64,000 bases of DNA from an uncultured Clostridia bacterium (lineage in GTDB: Bacteria > Bacillota > Clostridia > Christensenellales > Borkfalkiaceae). The translations under genes were made by a program, and so were the position numbers. The stretch covers positions 1 to 64,000 of the forward strand of contig CAKQQQ010000005.1 of NCBI GenBank assembly GCA_934271065.1. The letters are read 5' to 3'. Position 1 is the stretch's first letter; each line of letters starts with the position of its first letter. Shown here piece after piece: positions 42,526-51,225 of the stretch. The notes under the pieces were generated by a model, which searched no databases, was not told the DNA's origin, and saw nothing but the letters and a program-made list of their open reading frames with translations.

Positions 42526-42563
42526 GATTTGATAAATCTGTCGGGGCGACAAGTCTCCCGACA
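42526..42563 (+). promoter_or_regulatory. Hairpins in the 5' leader of the PFOR gene
   Basis: A small stem AGATTT/AAATCT near 42526-42540 is followed by TGTCGGG (42539-42545) pairing with CCCGACA (42557-42563) over an 11-nt loop. The second lies about 23 nt before GGAGGT. They start almost at the transcription start and may stabilise the mRNA. Confidence 0.45.
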
Positions 42564-42597
42564 ATAAAACAAGATAATTTTTACGGAGGTCGTTTTA

Positions 42598-45500
42598 ATG
42601 AAAATCATGACTATCGACGGTAATACCGCCGCCAGCCACGTTGCCTACGCGTTTTCGGAAGTCGCGGCTATCTACCCGATAACCCCGTCTTCGCCGATGG
42701 CGGAAGTGGCGGACGAATGGTCCACCGCAGGCAGAACAAACATGTTCGGTCAGAAACTTCGTCTTGCCGAAATGCAATCGGAAGCAGGCGCGGCAGGCGC
42801 GGTTCACGGCTCGCTCGCGGCGGGCGCGCTTACCGTAACCTATACCGCTTCGCAGGGCTTGCTGCTTATGATCCCGAATATGTACAAGATTTCGGGCGAA
42901 TTGCTGCCCTGCGTTTTCCACGTCAGCGCGAGAGCGTTGGCGGCGCACTCGCTTAACATCTTCGGCGATCATTCGGACGTTATGGCGTGCCGTCAGACCG
43001 GTTTCGCTATGCTCGCGTCCAATTCCGTTCAGGAAGTTATGGACCTTGCGCTCGTAGCGCACCTTTCGACGCTTAAATCGAAAGTACCCTTCCTGCACTT
43101 CTTCGACGGGTTCAGAACGAGCCACGAAGTCTCCAAGATAGAAGCCATCGACTACGAAGATATGAAAAAACTCGTAGATATGAAGGACGTGGAAGATTTC
43201 AGAGCGCGCGCGCTTAACCCCGACCACCCCATTCAGAAAGGTACGGCGCAGAACAGCGATACCTACTTCCAGAACAGAGAGACGGCTAACGCATATTACG
43301 ACGCTACGCCCGCTATCGTTCAGAAAATGATGGACAAGGTTTCGGCTTTGACGGGCAGAAGTTATCATCTGTTCGATTACGTCGGCGCGCCCGACGCCGA
43401 AAACGTCGTAGTCATTATGGGCAGCGGCGCGGAAGCCATAGAAGAGACTATCGCCAAGATGAACGCCGAAGGTCATAAGGTCGGCGTACTCAAAGTAAGA
43501 CTTTACCGTCCGTTCGCGGCAAAGGCGTTCGTTAAAGCCCTGCCCAAAACGGTTAAGAAAATCGCCGTTCTCGACAGAACGAAAGAACCCGGCTCGCTCG
43601 GCGAACCCCTTTATCTCGACGTTTGCGCCGCGCTTGCGGAAAACAACAAGAAGAAGGTCAAGGTATTCGGCGGCAGATACGGTCTCGGCTCGAAAGAGTT
43701 CAACCCGTCGATGATTTACGCGGTTTACAAAAACCTTGAACAGGATAAGCCCAAGAATCACTTTACCGTCGGTATTTACGACGACCTTACCCACTCTTCG
43801 CTCGACTTCTCCACGCAGTACAACGCCGCGCCCGCAGGCACGATCAGTTGTAAATTCTACGGGTTGGGCTCGGACGGCACGGTCGGCGCGAACAAGAACT
43901 CGATTAAAATCATCGGCGACCACACGGATATGTACGCGCAGGGTTACTTCTTCTACGACAGTAAGAAGTCCGGCGGTATAACCGTTTCGCATCTCCGTTT
44001 CGGCAAGACGCCCATTCAGTCGTCTTACCTTATAGACGCCGCAGACTTTATCGCCTGCTCGCAACCGTCTTACGTTACGAGATACGATATGGTTACCGAC
44101 CTTAAAGAAAACGGCAAATTCCTTCTTAACTGCGAGTGGAACACCGTCGAAGAACTCGACGCCAACCTGCCCGCGTCTATGAAAGTTACGCTTGCCAAAA
44201 AACACGCCAGACTCTACGTTATCGACGCGATCAAGATCGCGCAGTCGATAGGTCTCGGCGGCAGAACGAACGCCATAATGCAAGCCGCGTTCTTCAAAAT
44301 CAACCCCGAAATAATGCCTTACGCCGAAGCCGAAGACTGGATGAAACAGTACGTTAAGAAGTCCTACGGCAAGAAGGGCGACGCGGTAGTCAATATGAAC
44401 TACGCCGCTATCGACAAGGCTTCTTCCGAACTTAAAGAAATAGCCGTTCCGTCGGAATGGGCAAACGCCACCACCGGCGCAGAACCCGTAAAACTCGCCG
44501 ACGACAAATACTTCCGCGAAGTTATCCACCCGATACTCGCGCTTAAAGGCGACAAGTTACCGTCTTCCGCGTTCAACGCAGACGGCAGCGTTCCCACCGG
44601 CACTACCCGTTTCGAAAAACGCGGAGTCGCTGTCAACGTACCCGCCTGGAACGCCGAAAACTGTATTCAATGTAACCAATGCGCGTTCGTCTGCCCGCAC
44701 GCCTGTATTCGTCCCGCTCTCGTAAAAGACGGCACGGAAGTACCCGCGTCGTTCGCAACGAAAGCCGCGATAGGTCTTAAAGGCTATTCGTACAGAATGC
44801 AGATAAGTCCGCTCGACTGTATGGGTTGCGGCGTCTGCGCCAACATCTGCCCGACCAAGGAAGACAAAAAGGCTCTTACGATGATCCCGCTTGAAAAAGT
44901 GGTGGCGGAAGAGACCGTCAACTACGAATTCAGCGAAACTCTGCCCAAGGCGGATACTTCGGTATTCAAACCCACCACCGTCAAAGGCTCGCAGTTCAAT
45001 AAACCGCTCTTCGAATTCTCGGGCGCGTGCGCCGGCTGCGGCGAAACGCCTTATATCAAAGTCATCACTCAGATGTTCGGCGACAGAATGGTAGTCGCCA
45101 ACGCGACGGGTTGTTCGTCGATTTACGGCGGCTCGTCCCCGACATGCCCCTACACCAAGAACGCGGAAGGCAAAGGTCCTGCCTGGGCGAACAGTCTTTT
45201 CGAAGACAACGCCGAATTCGGTTACGGATTTAACCTTGCTTACGCGCAAAGACGCGCTCGTCTCGGCGACGTGATGCAGAAGGCTCTCGATCTCGGTCTC
45301 GGCGGCAGAGTTGCGGAAGCGTTCAGAAAATGGCTCGCGAACAGAAAGAACGCCGAAGCCACCAAAGAAGTGGCGAAAACTCTCGAAGTTTCGTTGCCTT
45401 CGGCTATCAAGAACAACAAGGGCGAACTTAAAGAGTTGCTTAAAACCGTTCAGGGCTCGCTTGACTGCGTAATCAAGAAATCTATCTGGATTTTCGGCGG

Positions 45501-46122
45501 CGACGGCTGGGCTTACGATATCGGTTACGGCGGTCTCGACCACGTTATCGCGCAGGGCGAAGACGTCAACATTCTCGTCGTGGACACCGAAGTTTACTCC
45601 AACACCGGCGGTCAGGCAAGTAAATCCACGCCTACCGGCTCGGTTGCGAAATTCGCCGCGGGCGGCAAGAGAACGAAGAAGAAAGATCTCGGTATGATGG
45701 CAATCAACTACGGTTACGTCTACGTCGCTCAATGCGCTATGGGCTCTAACAAACAACAGTTCCTTAACGCCATTACCGAAGCGGAAGCGTACGACGGTCC
45801 GTCGCTCATCATCTGCTACGCGCCTTGTATCAACCACGGTATCAATATGGCAAACTCGCAGAACGAAGAAAAGAAAGCGGTAGAAGCGGGTTACTGGCAC
45901 TTGTACAGATACAACCCCGAAAAGGTCGGAACGGACGTCAACCCGTTCACGCTCGACAGCAAAGATCCGACCGCAAGTTATCAGGACTTCATTTTAGGCG
46001 AAAACCGTTACGCTACGCTTAAAAAGGCTCAGCCCGAACTCGCGGAAAAACTCTTTGAAAAAGCCGAAGAAGAAAACGACAAGCGTCTTGACAGATACAA
46101 GAAACTTGCCGGCAAAGAATAA
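42598..46122 (+). CDS. nifJ: Pyruvate:ferredoxin (flavodoxin) oxidoreductase
   Basis: A 1174-residue single-chain PFOR. Domains run in the usual order: N-terminal pyrimidine-binding domain (PITPSSPMAE), transketolase-like and gamma domains, then a two-cluster ferredoxin domain with C689/C692/C695/C699 and C741/C744/C747/C751. The TPP-binding domain follows with the proximal-cluster cysteines (ACAGCGETPY, GCSSIYGG), GGDGWAYDIGYGG and SNTGGQASKSTP. It converts pyruvate and CoA to acetyl-CoA, CO2 and reduced ferredoxin, the central oxidative step of anaerobic fermentation. GGAGGT precedes the ATG by six bases. It is monocistronic. Confidence 0.97.
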   Translation: MKIMTIDGNTAASHVAYAFSEVAAIYPITPSSPMAEVADEWSTAGRTNMFGQKLRLAEMQSEAGAAGAVHGSLAAGALTVTYTASQGLLLMIPNMYKISGELLPCVFHVSARALAAHSLNIFGDHSDVMACRQTGFAMLASNSVQEVMDLALVAHLSTLKSKVPFLHFFDGFRTSHEVSKIEAIDYEDMKKLVDMKDVEDFRARALNPDHPIQKGTAQNSDTYFQNRETANAYYDATPAIVQKMMDKVSALTGRSYHLFDYVGAPDAENVVVIMGSGAEAIEETIAKMNAEGHKVGVLKVRLYRPFAAKAFVKALPKTVKKIAVLDRTKEPGSLGEPLYLDVCAALAENNKKKVKVFGGRYGLGSKEFNPSMIYAVYKNLEQDKPKNHFTVGIYDDLTHSSLDFSTQYNAAPAGTISCKFYGLGSDGTVGANKNSIKIIGDHTDMYAQGYFFYDSKKSGGITVSHLRFGKTPIQSSYLIDAADFIACSQPSYVTRYDMVTDLKENGKFLLNCEWNTVEELDANLPASMKVTLAKKHARLYVIDAIKIAQSIGLGGRTNAIMQAAFFKINPEIMPYAEAEDWMKQYVKKSYGKKGDAVVNMNYAAIDKASSELKEIAVPSEWANATTGAEPVKLADDKYFREVIHPILALKGDKLPSSAFNADGSVPTGTTRFEKRGVAVNVPAWNAENCIQCNQCAFVCPHACIRPALVKDGTEVPASFATKAAIGLKGYSYRMQISPLDCMGCGVCANICPTKEDKKALTMIPLEKVVAEETVNYEFSETLPKADTSVFKPTTVKGSQFNKPLFEFSGACAGCGETPYIKVITQMFGDRMVVANATGCSSIYGGSSPTCPYTKNAEGKGPAWANSLFEDNAEFGYGFNLAYAQRRARLGDVMQKALDLGLGGRVAEAFRKWLANRKNAEATKEVAKTLEVSLPSAIKNNKGELKELLKTVQGSLDCVIKKSIWIFGGDGWAYDIGYGGLDHVIAQGEDVNILVVDTEVYSNTGGQASKSTPTGSVAKFAAGGKRTKKKDLGMMAINYGYVYVAQCAMGSNKQQFLNAITEAEAYDGPSLIICYAPCINHGINMANSQNEEKKAVEAGYWHLYRYNPEKVGTDVNPFTLDSKDPTASYQDFILGENRYATLKKAQPELAEKLFEKAEEENDKRLDRYKKLAGKE

Positions 46123-46140
46123 TAAGGCTTAACTAATGAA

Positions 46141-46179
46141 AAACGCGGCGGCAACCGATTATCGGTTGCCGCCGCGTTT
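46141..46179 (+). terminator. Terminator of the PFOR gene
   Basis: Nineteen-base-pair perfect inverted repeat starting AAACGCGGCGGCAACCGAT (46141-46159) with its complement (46161-46179), then TATTTATAA. Confidence 0.9.
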
Positions 46180-46247
46180 ATTTATAATTATCAAGTCTGG
46201 GCGTTGCCGTCGCGCGGAACTTTGTGGTCGCAGGCGATAAATATAAG

Positions 46248-46281
46248 TAAAGTCGGGGCGTTTGTCAACGCCCCGACTTTA
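46248..46281 (-). terminator. Terminator of the nrdR-lipoprotein operon
   Basis: Fifteen-base-pair stem TAAAGTCGGGGCGTT (46248-46262) with its complement (46267-46281) and loop TGTC, 20 nt after the lipoprotein stop on the minus strand. Confidence 0.85.
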
Positions 46282-46301
46282 ATACGTTTTATGCTGTTGA
46301 T

Positions 46302-46940
46302 TTATTCGTTGCCTTTTTTGAAGTCGCCCTGCTCGTCTACGAGATAGAGCGGCAAACCGTTCTTCGCGTTATCTTTCTGTTCGGTAAGTTCGGTATACGA
46401 GAATTGTTTGTTGGTCGTTTCGGGGTTTCCGCCCTGAATATACACGTTGGCGGAATCGACCGCAACCGTGAGTTTTTTGCCCTGATCGTCCAAAAAGCCT
46501 ATTTCGCCGAGCGTTACGCCGCCCTTCAATACCAGTCTGACGTAAACCGACGTCAACGTGGTGGTATACGTCCAGTCGGACACGATTTCTACCCAGCCGA
46601 CCGACCTTTTGCAACCCGACGGCTTTTTAATCGTATAGGTTACGGGCTTGCCGTTGCTGACTTCGCCGGTAAGGTTGCTCGACGAGTATTTTTCTATCGT
46701 CACGTCCGCCGACGTTACGTTTTTATCGAAACCGTCTACGCGCAGCCACACGGATTTGATGTTGCGGTCGCTTTTTTTGGTTACCTTAAACCCGACGTAT
46801 TGTTTCTGCTCTTCTCCGCCGGAAGCGTAACGCACCACTCGCCAACTGTCCGTATACTTGGCGTCTTTCTTACAGCCGATAAGACTTACCGTTGCCGCAA
46901 AGGCAAGGCATAAGGCGGTTATGCGGGTTATTATCTTCAT
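46302..46940 (-). CDS. Hypothetical lipoprotein
   Basis: A 212-residue protein with a type II signal peptide: [18 protein letters not shown] and then the lipobox LIGC with C23 as the acylated residue. The mature part is beta-strand rich (repeated short V/Y/T-rich strands between 45 and 165), like a single carbohydrate-binding or discoidin-type domain, but the family was not recognised. The ATG overlaps the nrdR stop codon by four bases, so it is cotranscribed with nrdR, a pairing without known meaning. Confidence 0.78.
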   Translation of the reverse strand: MKIITRITALCLAFAATVSLIGCKKDAKYTDSWRVVRYASGGEEQKQYVGFKVTKKSDRNIKSVWLRVDGFDKNVTSADVTIEKYSSSNLTGEVSNGKPVTYTIKKPSGCKRSVGWVEIVSDWTYTTTLTSVYVRLVLKGGVTLGEIGFLDDQGKKLTVAVDSANVYIQGGNPETTNKQFSYTELTEQKDNAKNGLPLYLVDEQGDFKKGNE

Positions 46941-47404
46941 TTTTCTTCGCCATCCTTGTTTTGTAATTTTTCGAGTTCTTTCATAAACGTAGAAACGTCT
47001 TTGAATTGACGGTACACGGACGCGAATCTGACGTAAGCGACTTCGTCGAGATTTTTAAGCCCCTGCATTACCATCTCGCCGAGTTCTTTCGACGTAATTT
47101 CCTGCTTTAAGGAGTTATAGATTTTTTTGCTTATGTCTTCTACGAGCGCGTCGATCTTCCACATAGGTACGGGACGCTTTTCGCAGGACTTGACTATGCC
47201 GTTCTTGATTTTGTTGGGATCGTACGCCTGTCTGTTGCCGTTGTTTTTAATGACGAGTATCGGCGTGGTTTCAACCGTTTCGTAGGTCGTGTAACGTCTG
47301 CCGCAGTTAGTACATTCCCTTCTGCGCCGTATAGCCGTTCCGTCGTCGGACTGACGGGAATCTACTACTTTGCTGTCAAGATTTCCGCAATACATACACT
47401 TCAT
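46937..47404 (-). CDS. nrdR: Transcriptional repressor NrdR
   Basis: A 155-residue protein with an N-terminal zinc ribbon (C3/C6 and C31/C34, the second in [12 protein letters not shown]) and an ATP-cone domain (about 49-139). NrdR senses the ATP/dATP ratio and represses ribonucleotide reductase genes at paired NrdR boxes. No nrd genes and no obvious boxes are in the window. AGGGGTGAT lies upstream of the ATG and the promoter is at 47436-47464. Confidence 0.96.
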   Translation of the reverse strand: MKCMYCGNLDSKVVDSRQSDDGTAIRRRRECTNCGRRYTTYETVETTPILVIKNNGNRQAYDPNKIKNGIVKSCEKRPVPMWKIDALVEDISKKIYNSLKQEITSKELGEMVMQGLKNLDEVAYVRFASVYRQFKDVSTFMKELEKLQNKDGEEK

Positions 47405-47435
47405 AAGTATATCACCCCTGACTTTCTACAGTTAT

Positions 47436-47464
47436 ATTTTAGCACATTCGCGCGGTTTTGAAAA
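47436..47464 (-). promoter_or_regulatory. Promoter of nrdR
   Basis: Minus-strand TTTTCA (47464-47459), 17-bp spacer, TAAAAT (47441-47436), with a leader of about 25 nt. Confidence 0.5.
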
Positions 47465-47554
47465 CTCTTTTTTATAAAAAACGATTAAATATATACAAAT
47501 AAGCGAATAATAGTTATATAACGCCGCTTTTATGACGGCGGCGCTTAGGAACTT

Positions 47555-47905
47555 ATGCTCGTTTTATTGCAAATTCTCGCGGCGACGTATTTTATCGCGA
47601 TAAACGTATACGCCTTTACGCTTATGCTTGCGGCAAAGCACGCGGACGAAGAAGGCGACTGCAAACGCCGCGTCCGCGACGGAAGCGTGTTCGTAGCCGC
47701 GCTGCTCGGCGGCGCGGCAGGCGTTTATATCTCTATGTTCATACTCAAATATCGGCTTCGCAACTTGTTTTTTATGGTTACGATGCCCGTCGTCACGATT
47801 CTTAACGTATATATATTGTTTACTTGTTTTACTAACGATTTCTGGATAATCCGCGACGGCGCGCTGTCACATTTGCAGCAAAGCCTGCGCTACCTTCTCG
47901 CCTAA
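47555..47905 (+). CDS. DUF1294-like small membrane protein
   Basis: A 116-residue protein with three hydrophobic helices. The middle section, RRVRDGSVFVAALLGGAAGVYI followed by a basic KYRLRNLFF, resembles the DUF1294 pattern of ALLGGsiGa...MyxfRHKTxH...F. DUF1294 function is unknown. A weak AGGAAC precedes the ATG. Its last 39 bases overlap the convergent SGNH hydrolase gene, with no terminator between them. Confidence 0.65.
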   Translation: MLVLLQILAATYFIAINVYAFTLMLAAKHADEEGDCKRRVRDGSVFVAALLGGAAGVYISMFILKYRLRNLFFMVTMPVVTILNVYILFTCFTNDFWIIRDGALSHLQQSLRYLLA

Positions 47906-48520
47906 AATCCTATGCCCGTCGTCGTTCGGGTGCAAACCGTCGACGAAGTCGTTTTTGCCTTCGGGAAGGTTGGGATTAAGCGTCTTTTCGTTCCACAAAT
48001 CTATCGATTTAACGCCGAATTCTTCGGTAATCGCCTTTTCGGCGGAATAATACCCGACGAGCCGTTGCACGTCGGCGGGTTTGCAACCGTCGCCGCGCGG
48101 ATTGTCTTCGTTCCACCTGCGCAAAGGATAAAGAACCACGACTTTATCCTTGCCGTAAACGGACGTAAGGTACGCGAGCAGTTCTCTGAACGCGCCGCAG
48201 AAAGTAGAGCCGTCGGTATCGCCGATTTCGCCGAACGGCGCAGAGCCGTGCCCGAAATCGTTAGTTCCGCCGAACACTACCACGAGATCGGCTTGTTTTT
48301 CCATTCTCTTCGCCCTTTGCAAAAAGTATTCGGGAAAATCGGCTGCCTGATAGCAAACCGTCTGTTTCGCTATTCTCGTGCCGCTCACGCCGTAATTCAA
48401 CGCCGTCGCTCCGAGAATTCTGGCGGCGACGGCGTGATAGATTTTATCTTCCCCGCTCGCGCCCGAGCCTTGCGTTATGCTGTCGCCTAAAAACAGTATC
48501 TTTTTATTTCTTAAATCCAT
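47867..48520 (-). CDS. SGNH/GDSL hydrolase
   Basis: A 217-residue cytosolic-looking protein with the four SGNH blocks: GDSITQG (block I, Ser 14), the Gly of block II, GGTND (block III) and DGLHPNDDGH (block V, with the catalytic Asp and His). Members are esterases or carbohydrate-deacetylating enzymes; the substrate cannot be read. No signal peptide and no clear Shine-Dalgarno are present. It lies behind the gapA terminator, so it may depend on read-through. The 3' end overlaps the convergent DUF1294 gene by 39 bases. Confidence 0.85.
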   Translation of the reverse strand: MDLRNKKILFLGDSITQGSGASGEDKIYHAVAARILGATALNYGVSGTRIAKQTVCYQAADFPEYFLQRAKRMEKQADLVVVFGGTNDFGHGSAPFGEIGDTDGSTFCGAFRELLAYLTSVYGKDKVVVLYPLRRWNEDNPRGDGCKPADVQRLVGYYSAEKAITEEFGVKSIDLWNEKTLNPNLPEGKNDFVDGLHPNDDGHRILGEKVAQALLQM

Positions 48521-48543
48521 ATCGGTAATAAAAATTTGAAAAA

Positions 48544-48569
48544 CGGCGAGCCGTGATTACGGCTCGCCG
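48544..48569 (-). terminator. Terminator of gapA
   Basis: Perfect 10-bp stem CGGCGAGCCG (48544-48553) with CGGCTCGCCG (48560-48569), 6-nt loop, followed by TTTTTC on the minus strand, 15 nt after the gapA stop. Confidence 0.8.
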
Positions 48570-48584
48570 AGATTTCGTCAACCG

Positions 48585-49655
48585 TTAAATGTTAGCGAAA
48601 TATTTGATGGTTCTTACCATCTGCGAAGTGTAAGAGTTTTCGTTGTCGTACCACGAAACTACCTGTACCTGATAAGTGTCGTCGTCGATCTTGGAAACCA
48701 TAGTCTGGGTAGCGTCGAACAACGAGCCGTATCTCATACCGATAACGTCGGACGAAACGATCTGATCTTCGTTATAACCGAACGATTCGGAAGCGGCAGC
48801 CTTCATAGCGGCGTTGATGCCTTCTTTCGTAACGTCCTTGCCCTTTACGACCGCGGTAAGAATGGTGGTCGAGCCGGTGGGAACGGGAACGCGTTGAGCC
48901 GAGCCGATGAGTTTGCCGTTGAGTTCGGGGATTACGAGACCGATAGCCTTAGCCGCGCCCGTAGAGTTGGGAACGATGTTGGCTGCGCCCGCTCTCGCGC
49001 GGCGAAGGTCGCCTTTGCGGTGCGGTCCGTCAAGAATCATCTGGTCGCCCGTGTAAGCGTGAATGGTGCTCATTATACCCGAAACGATGGGCGCGTATTT
49101 GTTAAGCGTGTCCGCCATAGGCGCAAGACAGTTGGTCGTGCAGGAAGCGGCGGAGATAATCTGATCGTCTTTGGTAAGCGTGTTTTCGTTTACGCTGAAA
49201 ACGATGGTTTTAAGGTCGTTGCCCGCAGGCGCGGAAATAACGACTTTCTTCGCGCCCGCCTGAACGTGCGCCATAGATTTTTCTTTCGAGCAGTAGAAGC
49301 CCGTGCATTCAAGCACTACGTCTACGTCAAGTTTACCCCAGGGAAGGTCCTGAGCCTTGGGCATAGCGTATATAGTGATTTCTTTTCCGTCTACGATTAT
49401 CGAGCCGGGAACTTTTACGGTCTTTCCGTCTTCTTCGAAAACGGGTTCTTTATACGATACGGTGTGAAGGTTCTCGCCTATTCTGCCGCAATATCCGCCC
49501 TGAGCGGTATCGTACTTCAAAAGATCTGCCAACATTTTCGGGCTGGTAAGGTCGTTGATTGCGACTACTTCGTAACCCTCCGCGCCGAACATCTGTCTGA
49601 ACGCAAGACGGCCGATACGACCGAAACCGTTAATTGCAACTCTAACGTTTGCCAT
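48585..49655 (-). CDS. gapA: Glyceraldehyde-3-phosphate dehydrogenase
   Basis: A 356-residue protein with NAD-binding INGFGRIGR (8-16), catalytic C162 in SAASCTTNC, and the later [21 protein letters not shown] segment. It oxidises glyceraldehyde-3-phosphate in glycolysis. It is about 20 residues longer than typical, with extra residues near 70-105 (around [13 protein letters not shown]). GGAGGAT precedes the ATG and a consensus promoter is at 49729-49757; no other glycolytic genes are adjacent. Confidence 0.97.
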   Translation of the reverse strand: MANVRVAINGFGRIGRLAFRQMFGAEGYEVVAINDLTSPKMLADLLKYDTAQGGYCGRIGENLHTVSYKEPVFEEDGKTVKVPGSIIVDGKEITIYAMPKAQDLPWGKLDVDVVLECTGFYCSKEKSMAHVQAGAKKVVISAPAGNDLKTIVFSVNENTLTKDDQIISAASCTTNCLAPMADTLNKYAPIVSGIMSTIHAYTGDQMILDGPHRKGDLRRARAGAANIVPNSTGAAKAIGLVIPELNGKLIGSAQRVPVPTGSTTILTAVVKGKDVTKEGINAAMKAAASESFGYNEDQIVSSDVIGMRYGSLFDATQTMVSKIDDDTYQVQVVSWYDNENSYTSQMVRTIKYFANI

Positions 49656-49728
49656 TTTTATATCCTCCGATATTTATTATTCGCATATTTAGCCGAGCGT
49701 GGCGTTACGCCCGTTCGTTTCCGCATCT

Positions 49729-49757
49729 ATTATATAAAATGCGTTCCGCGTTGTCAA
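49729..49757 (-). promoter_or_regulatory. Promoter of gapA
   Basis: Minus-strand TTGACA (49757-49752), 17-bp spacer, TATAAT (49734-49729). A full consensus, as expected for a highly expressed glycolytic gene. Confidence 0.88.
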
Positions 49758-49810
49758 TTATTTTTCAAGCCTTACCGCGTTAAATCGATATTTTTTTATC
49801 TTTTTATCGC

Positions 49811-49839
49811 TTGACAAATTTCGTCGCGAGTATTATACT
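49811..49839 (+). promoter_or_regulatory. Leaderless promoter of the zinc-ribbon membrane protein gene
   Basis: TTGACA (49811-49816), 17-bp spacer, TATACT (49834-49839). Only TCGGCT separates the -10 box from the ATG at 49846, so transcription should begin at the start codon; no Shine-Dalgarno is present. Confidence 0.85.
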
Positions 49840-49845
49840 TCGGCT

Positions 49846-50337
49846 ATGAAAAAAATCAACGCCAAAATAACGACCTTGTTGTCGTTTGCAATTCTTTCCG
49901 CGATACTTTTCGTCGCGGGCATCCCTATGATTATCATCGGCGCGGGCAAGATGCCCGTAGTGATGATACTCGGCATAATATTCACGGCTTTCGATTTTTA
50001 CGCCTGCCCGTTACTGTTCACGTCGCTCGGCACGGTAAAGTCGCTTAAACGCACGCTTTCGGCGATACTCAACGAACGCCTGTATACGACGGACGAGATC
50101 GCGAAGCAGACGGGCAAAACCGCGGAAGTCGTCAAACGCGATATTCTGACCTGTATAGAAAAGGAATATCTGACCGGTCTGCTCTTCGACGGAACGACGC
50201 TCTCTTACAACGACAACAGAAAAGCCGACAAACGCCTGCTGACCGTAAAATGCGTCAATTGCGGCGCGGCTATATCCTATTACTCCGACGAATCGCCCGT
50301 ATGCCCGTATTGCGGCGCGTCTCAGGCTAAAAAATAA
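49846..50337 (+). CDS. Membrane protein with winged-helix-like segment and C-terminal zinc ribbon
   Basis: A 163-residue protein: two membrane helices (about 10-32 and 36-58), a helical segment (about 65-125) that reads like a winged-helix or PCI-type domain (LYTTDEIAKQTGKTAEVVKRDILTCIEK), and a C-terminal zinc ribbon with CVNC and CPYC. The family was not recognised. The combination suggests a membrane-bound protein whose cytosolic part binds nucleic acid or protein. The predicted mRNA is leaderless. It is monocistronic and convergent with the SSB-like gene. Confidence 0.72.
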   Translation: MKKINAKITTLLSFAILSAILFVAGIPMIIIGAGKMPVVMILGIIFTAFDFYACPLLFTSLGTVKSLKRTLSAILNERLYTTDEIAKQTGKTAEVVKRDILTCIEKEYLTGLLFDGTTLSYNDNRKADKRLLTVKCVNCGAAISYYSDESPVCPYCGASQAKK

Positions 50338-50360
50338 TCGGAGCAACGAATAAAAATTAT

Positions 50361-50396
50361 CGCCGCAACCGCAAAAAAAAGACTGCGGTTGCGGCG
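50361..50396 (+). terminator. Hairpin after the zinc-ribbon membrane protein gene
   Basis: Thirteen-base-pair stem CGCCGCAACCGCA (50361-50373) with its complement (50384-50396), the loop being A-rich, 23 nt after the stop codon. Confidence 0.65.
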
Positions 50397-50406
50397 TGTC
50401 ACGCCG

Positions 50407-50445
50407 AAAGGCGGCGGGGAAACGTATCGTTTCCCCGCCGCCTTT
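50407..50445. terminator. Bidirectional terminator before the SSB-like gene
   Basis: Eighteen-base-pair stem AAAGGCGGCGGGGAAACG (50407-50424) with its complement (50428-50445), loop TAT, A-run on the left and T-run on the right. Serves both convergent genes. Confidence 0.9.
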
Positions 50446-50453
50446 TCACGTTC

Positions 50454-51146
50454 TTAAACTATATTTTCGTCGCGTTCGTCTTCGAGCGGATATATTCCGA
50501 ACTCTTCGTCGAGATCGAATCTCTCGGCGTTGTCGTACGCGGCGAGTTTACATACCGACACTTCGTAAGCGGTCATCGTTCTGCTCTCGTCTTCGGATAT
50601 TTTTTTGACGTATTCGCGGCTCTGTATTCTGCCCGCGAGCGCGATTTTCTCGCCTACGGCGAGATTGCGGACGAATCGGGCGTTTCTGCCCCACGCTATG
50701 CACGGAATGTAGTCGGATTTGTTATACGCGCGGTTGACCGCTATAAGTACGTCCGCTATTTCGCGCGAAAAGGGCGTGGTGCGGTATATCGGCGGCTTGC
50801 ATATATACCCCGAAAGCACGATATTGTTCGGGTTTTTCGCCTTGGGCGCGTCGATAAGTTCTTTTATGAACACGGTAAGCATAAGTTTGCTTTTGCCGTC
50901 CGCAAGTTTGTTGTAACTGCGGAATTGCCCTATCGCGCTGATTTCCGAGCCGACCGTCAGCGCGTGCTTTTCGATAAGCCGTTCGGACACGGTTACGGGC
51001 AAAATATCCGCTTGCCCCGACAGTCGTTTTACCGACACGTCGGTTTCGTAAAACCCTTCGCCGTACACTTCGTGAGAATATCTCGCTTCGGATACTATTT
51101 CGCCTTTGATAAAGACTCTGTTGTTTTGCTTTTCTTCGTTTATCAT
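50454..51146 (-). CDS. Single-stranded DNA-binding-like protein with two OB folds
   Basis: 230 residues from the ATG at 51146, seven bases or so after AAGGAG; the in-frame extension to 51215 adds a basic tail without a ribosome site. Two OB-type halves are visible: NRVFIKGEIVSEARYSHEVYGEGFYETDVSVKR and, from about 125, NNIVLSGYICKPPIYRTTPFSREIADVLIAVNR. The second is close to classical SSB (SGYICKPP, IPCIAWGRNA). Such double-OB proteins are common in Clostridia beside a canonical SSB. The C-terminus is acidic (DERDENIV) but lacks the usual DIPF tip, so partner binding may differ. Confidence 0.82.
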   Translation of the reverse strand: MINEEKQNNRVFIKGEIVSEARYSHEVYGEGFYETDVSVKRLSGQADILPVTVSERLIEKHALTVGSEISAIGQFRSYNKLADGKSKLMLTVFIKELIDAPKAKNPNNIVLSGYICKPPIYRTTPFSREIADVLIAVNRAYNKSDYIPCIAWGRNARFVRNLAVGEKIALAGRIQSREYVKKISEDESRTMTAYEVSVCKLAAYDNAERFDLDEEFGIYPLEDERDENIV

Positions 51147-51225
51147 TATTTTATCTCCTTCGTAACTTTTCGTCGGCGTTCGCGACCGTTTTTTCTTTTC
51201 GCTACGCTTTTTCAAGTTACTTTTT

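Noticed and set aside
42595..44529. A 644-codon open frame on the minus strand opposite the PFOR gene
   Set aside because: It is the antisense shadow of strongly conserved PFOR domains. Codon bias in this genome leaves long open antisense frames; the protein has no recognisable motif and no ribosome site.
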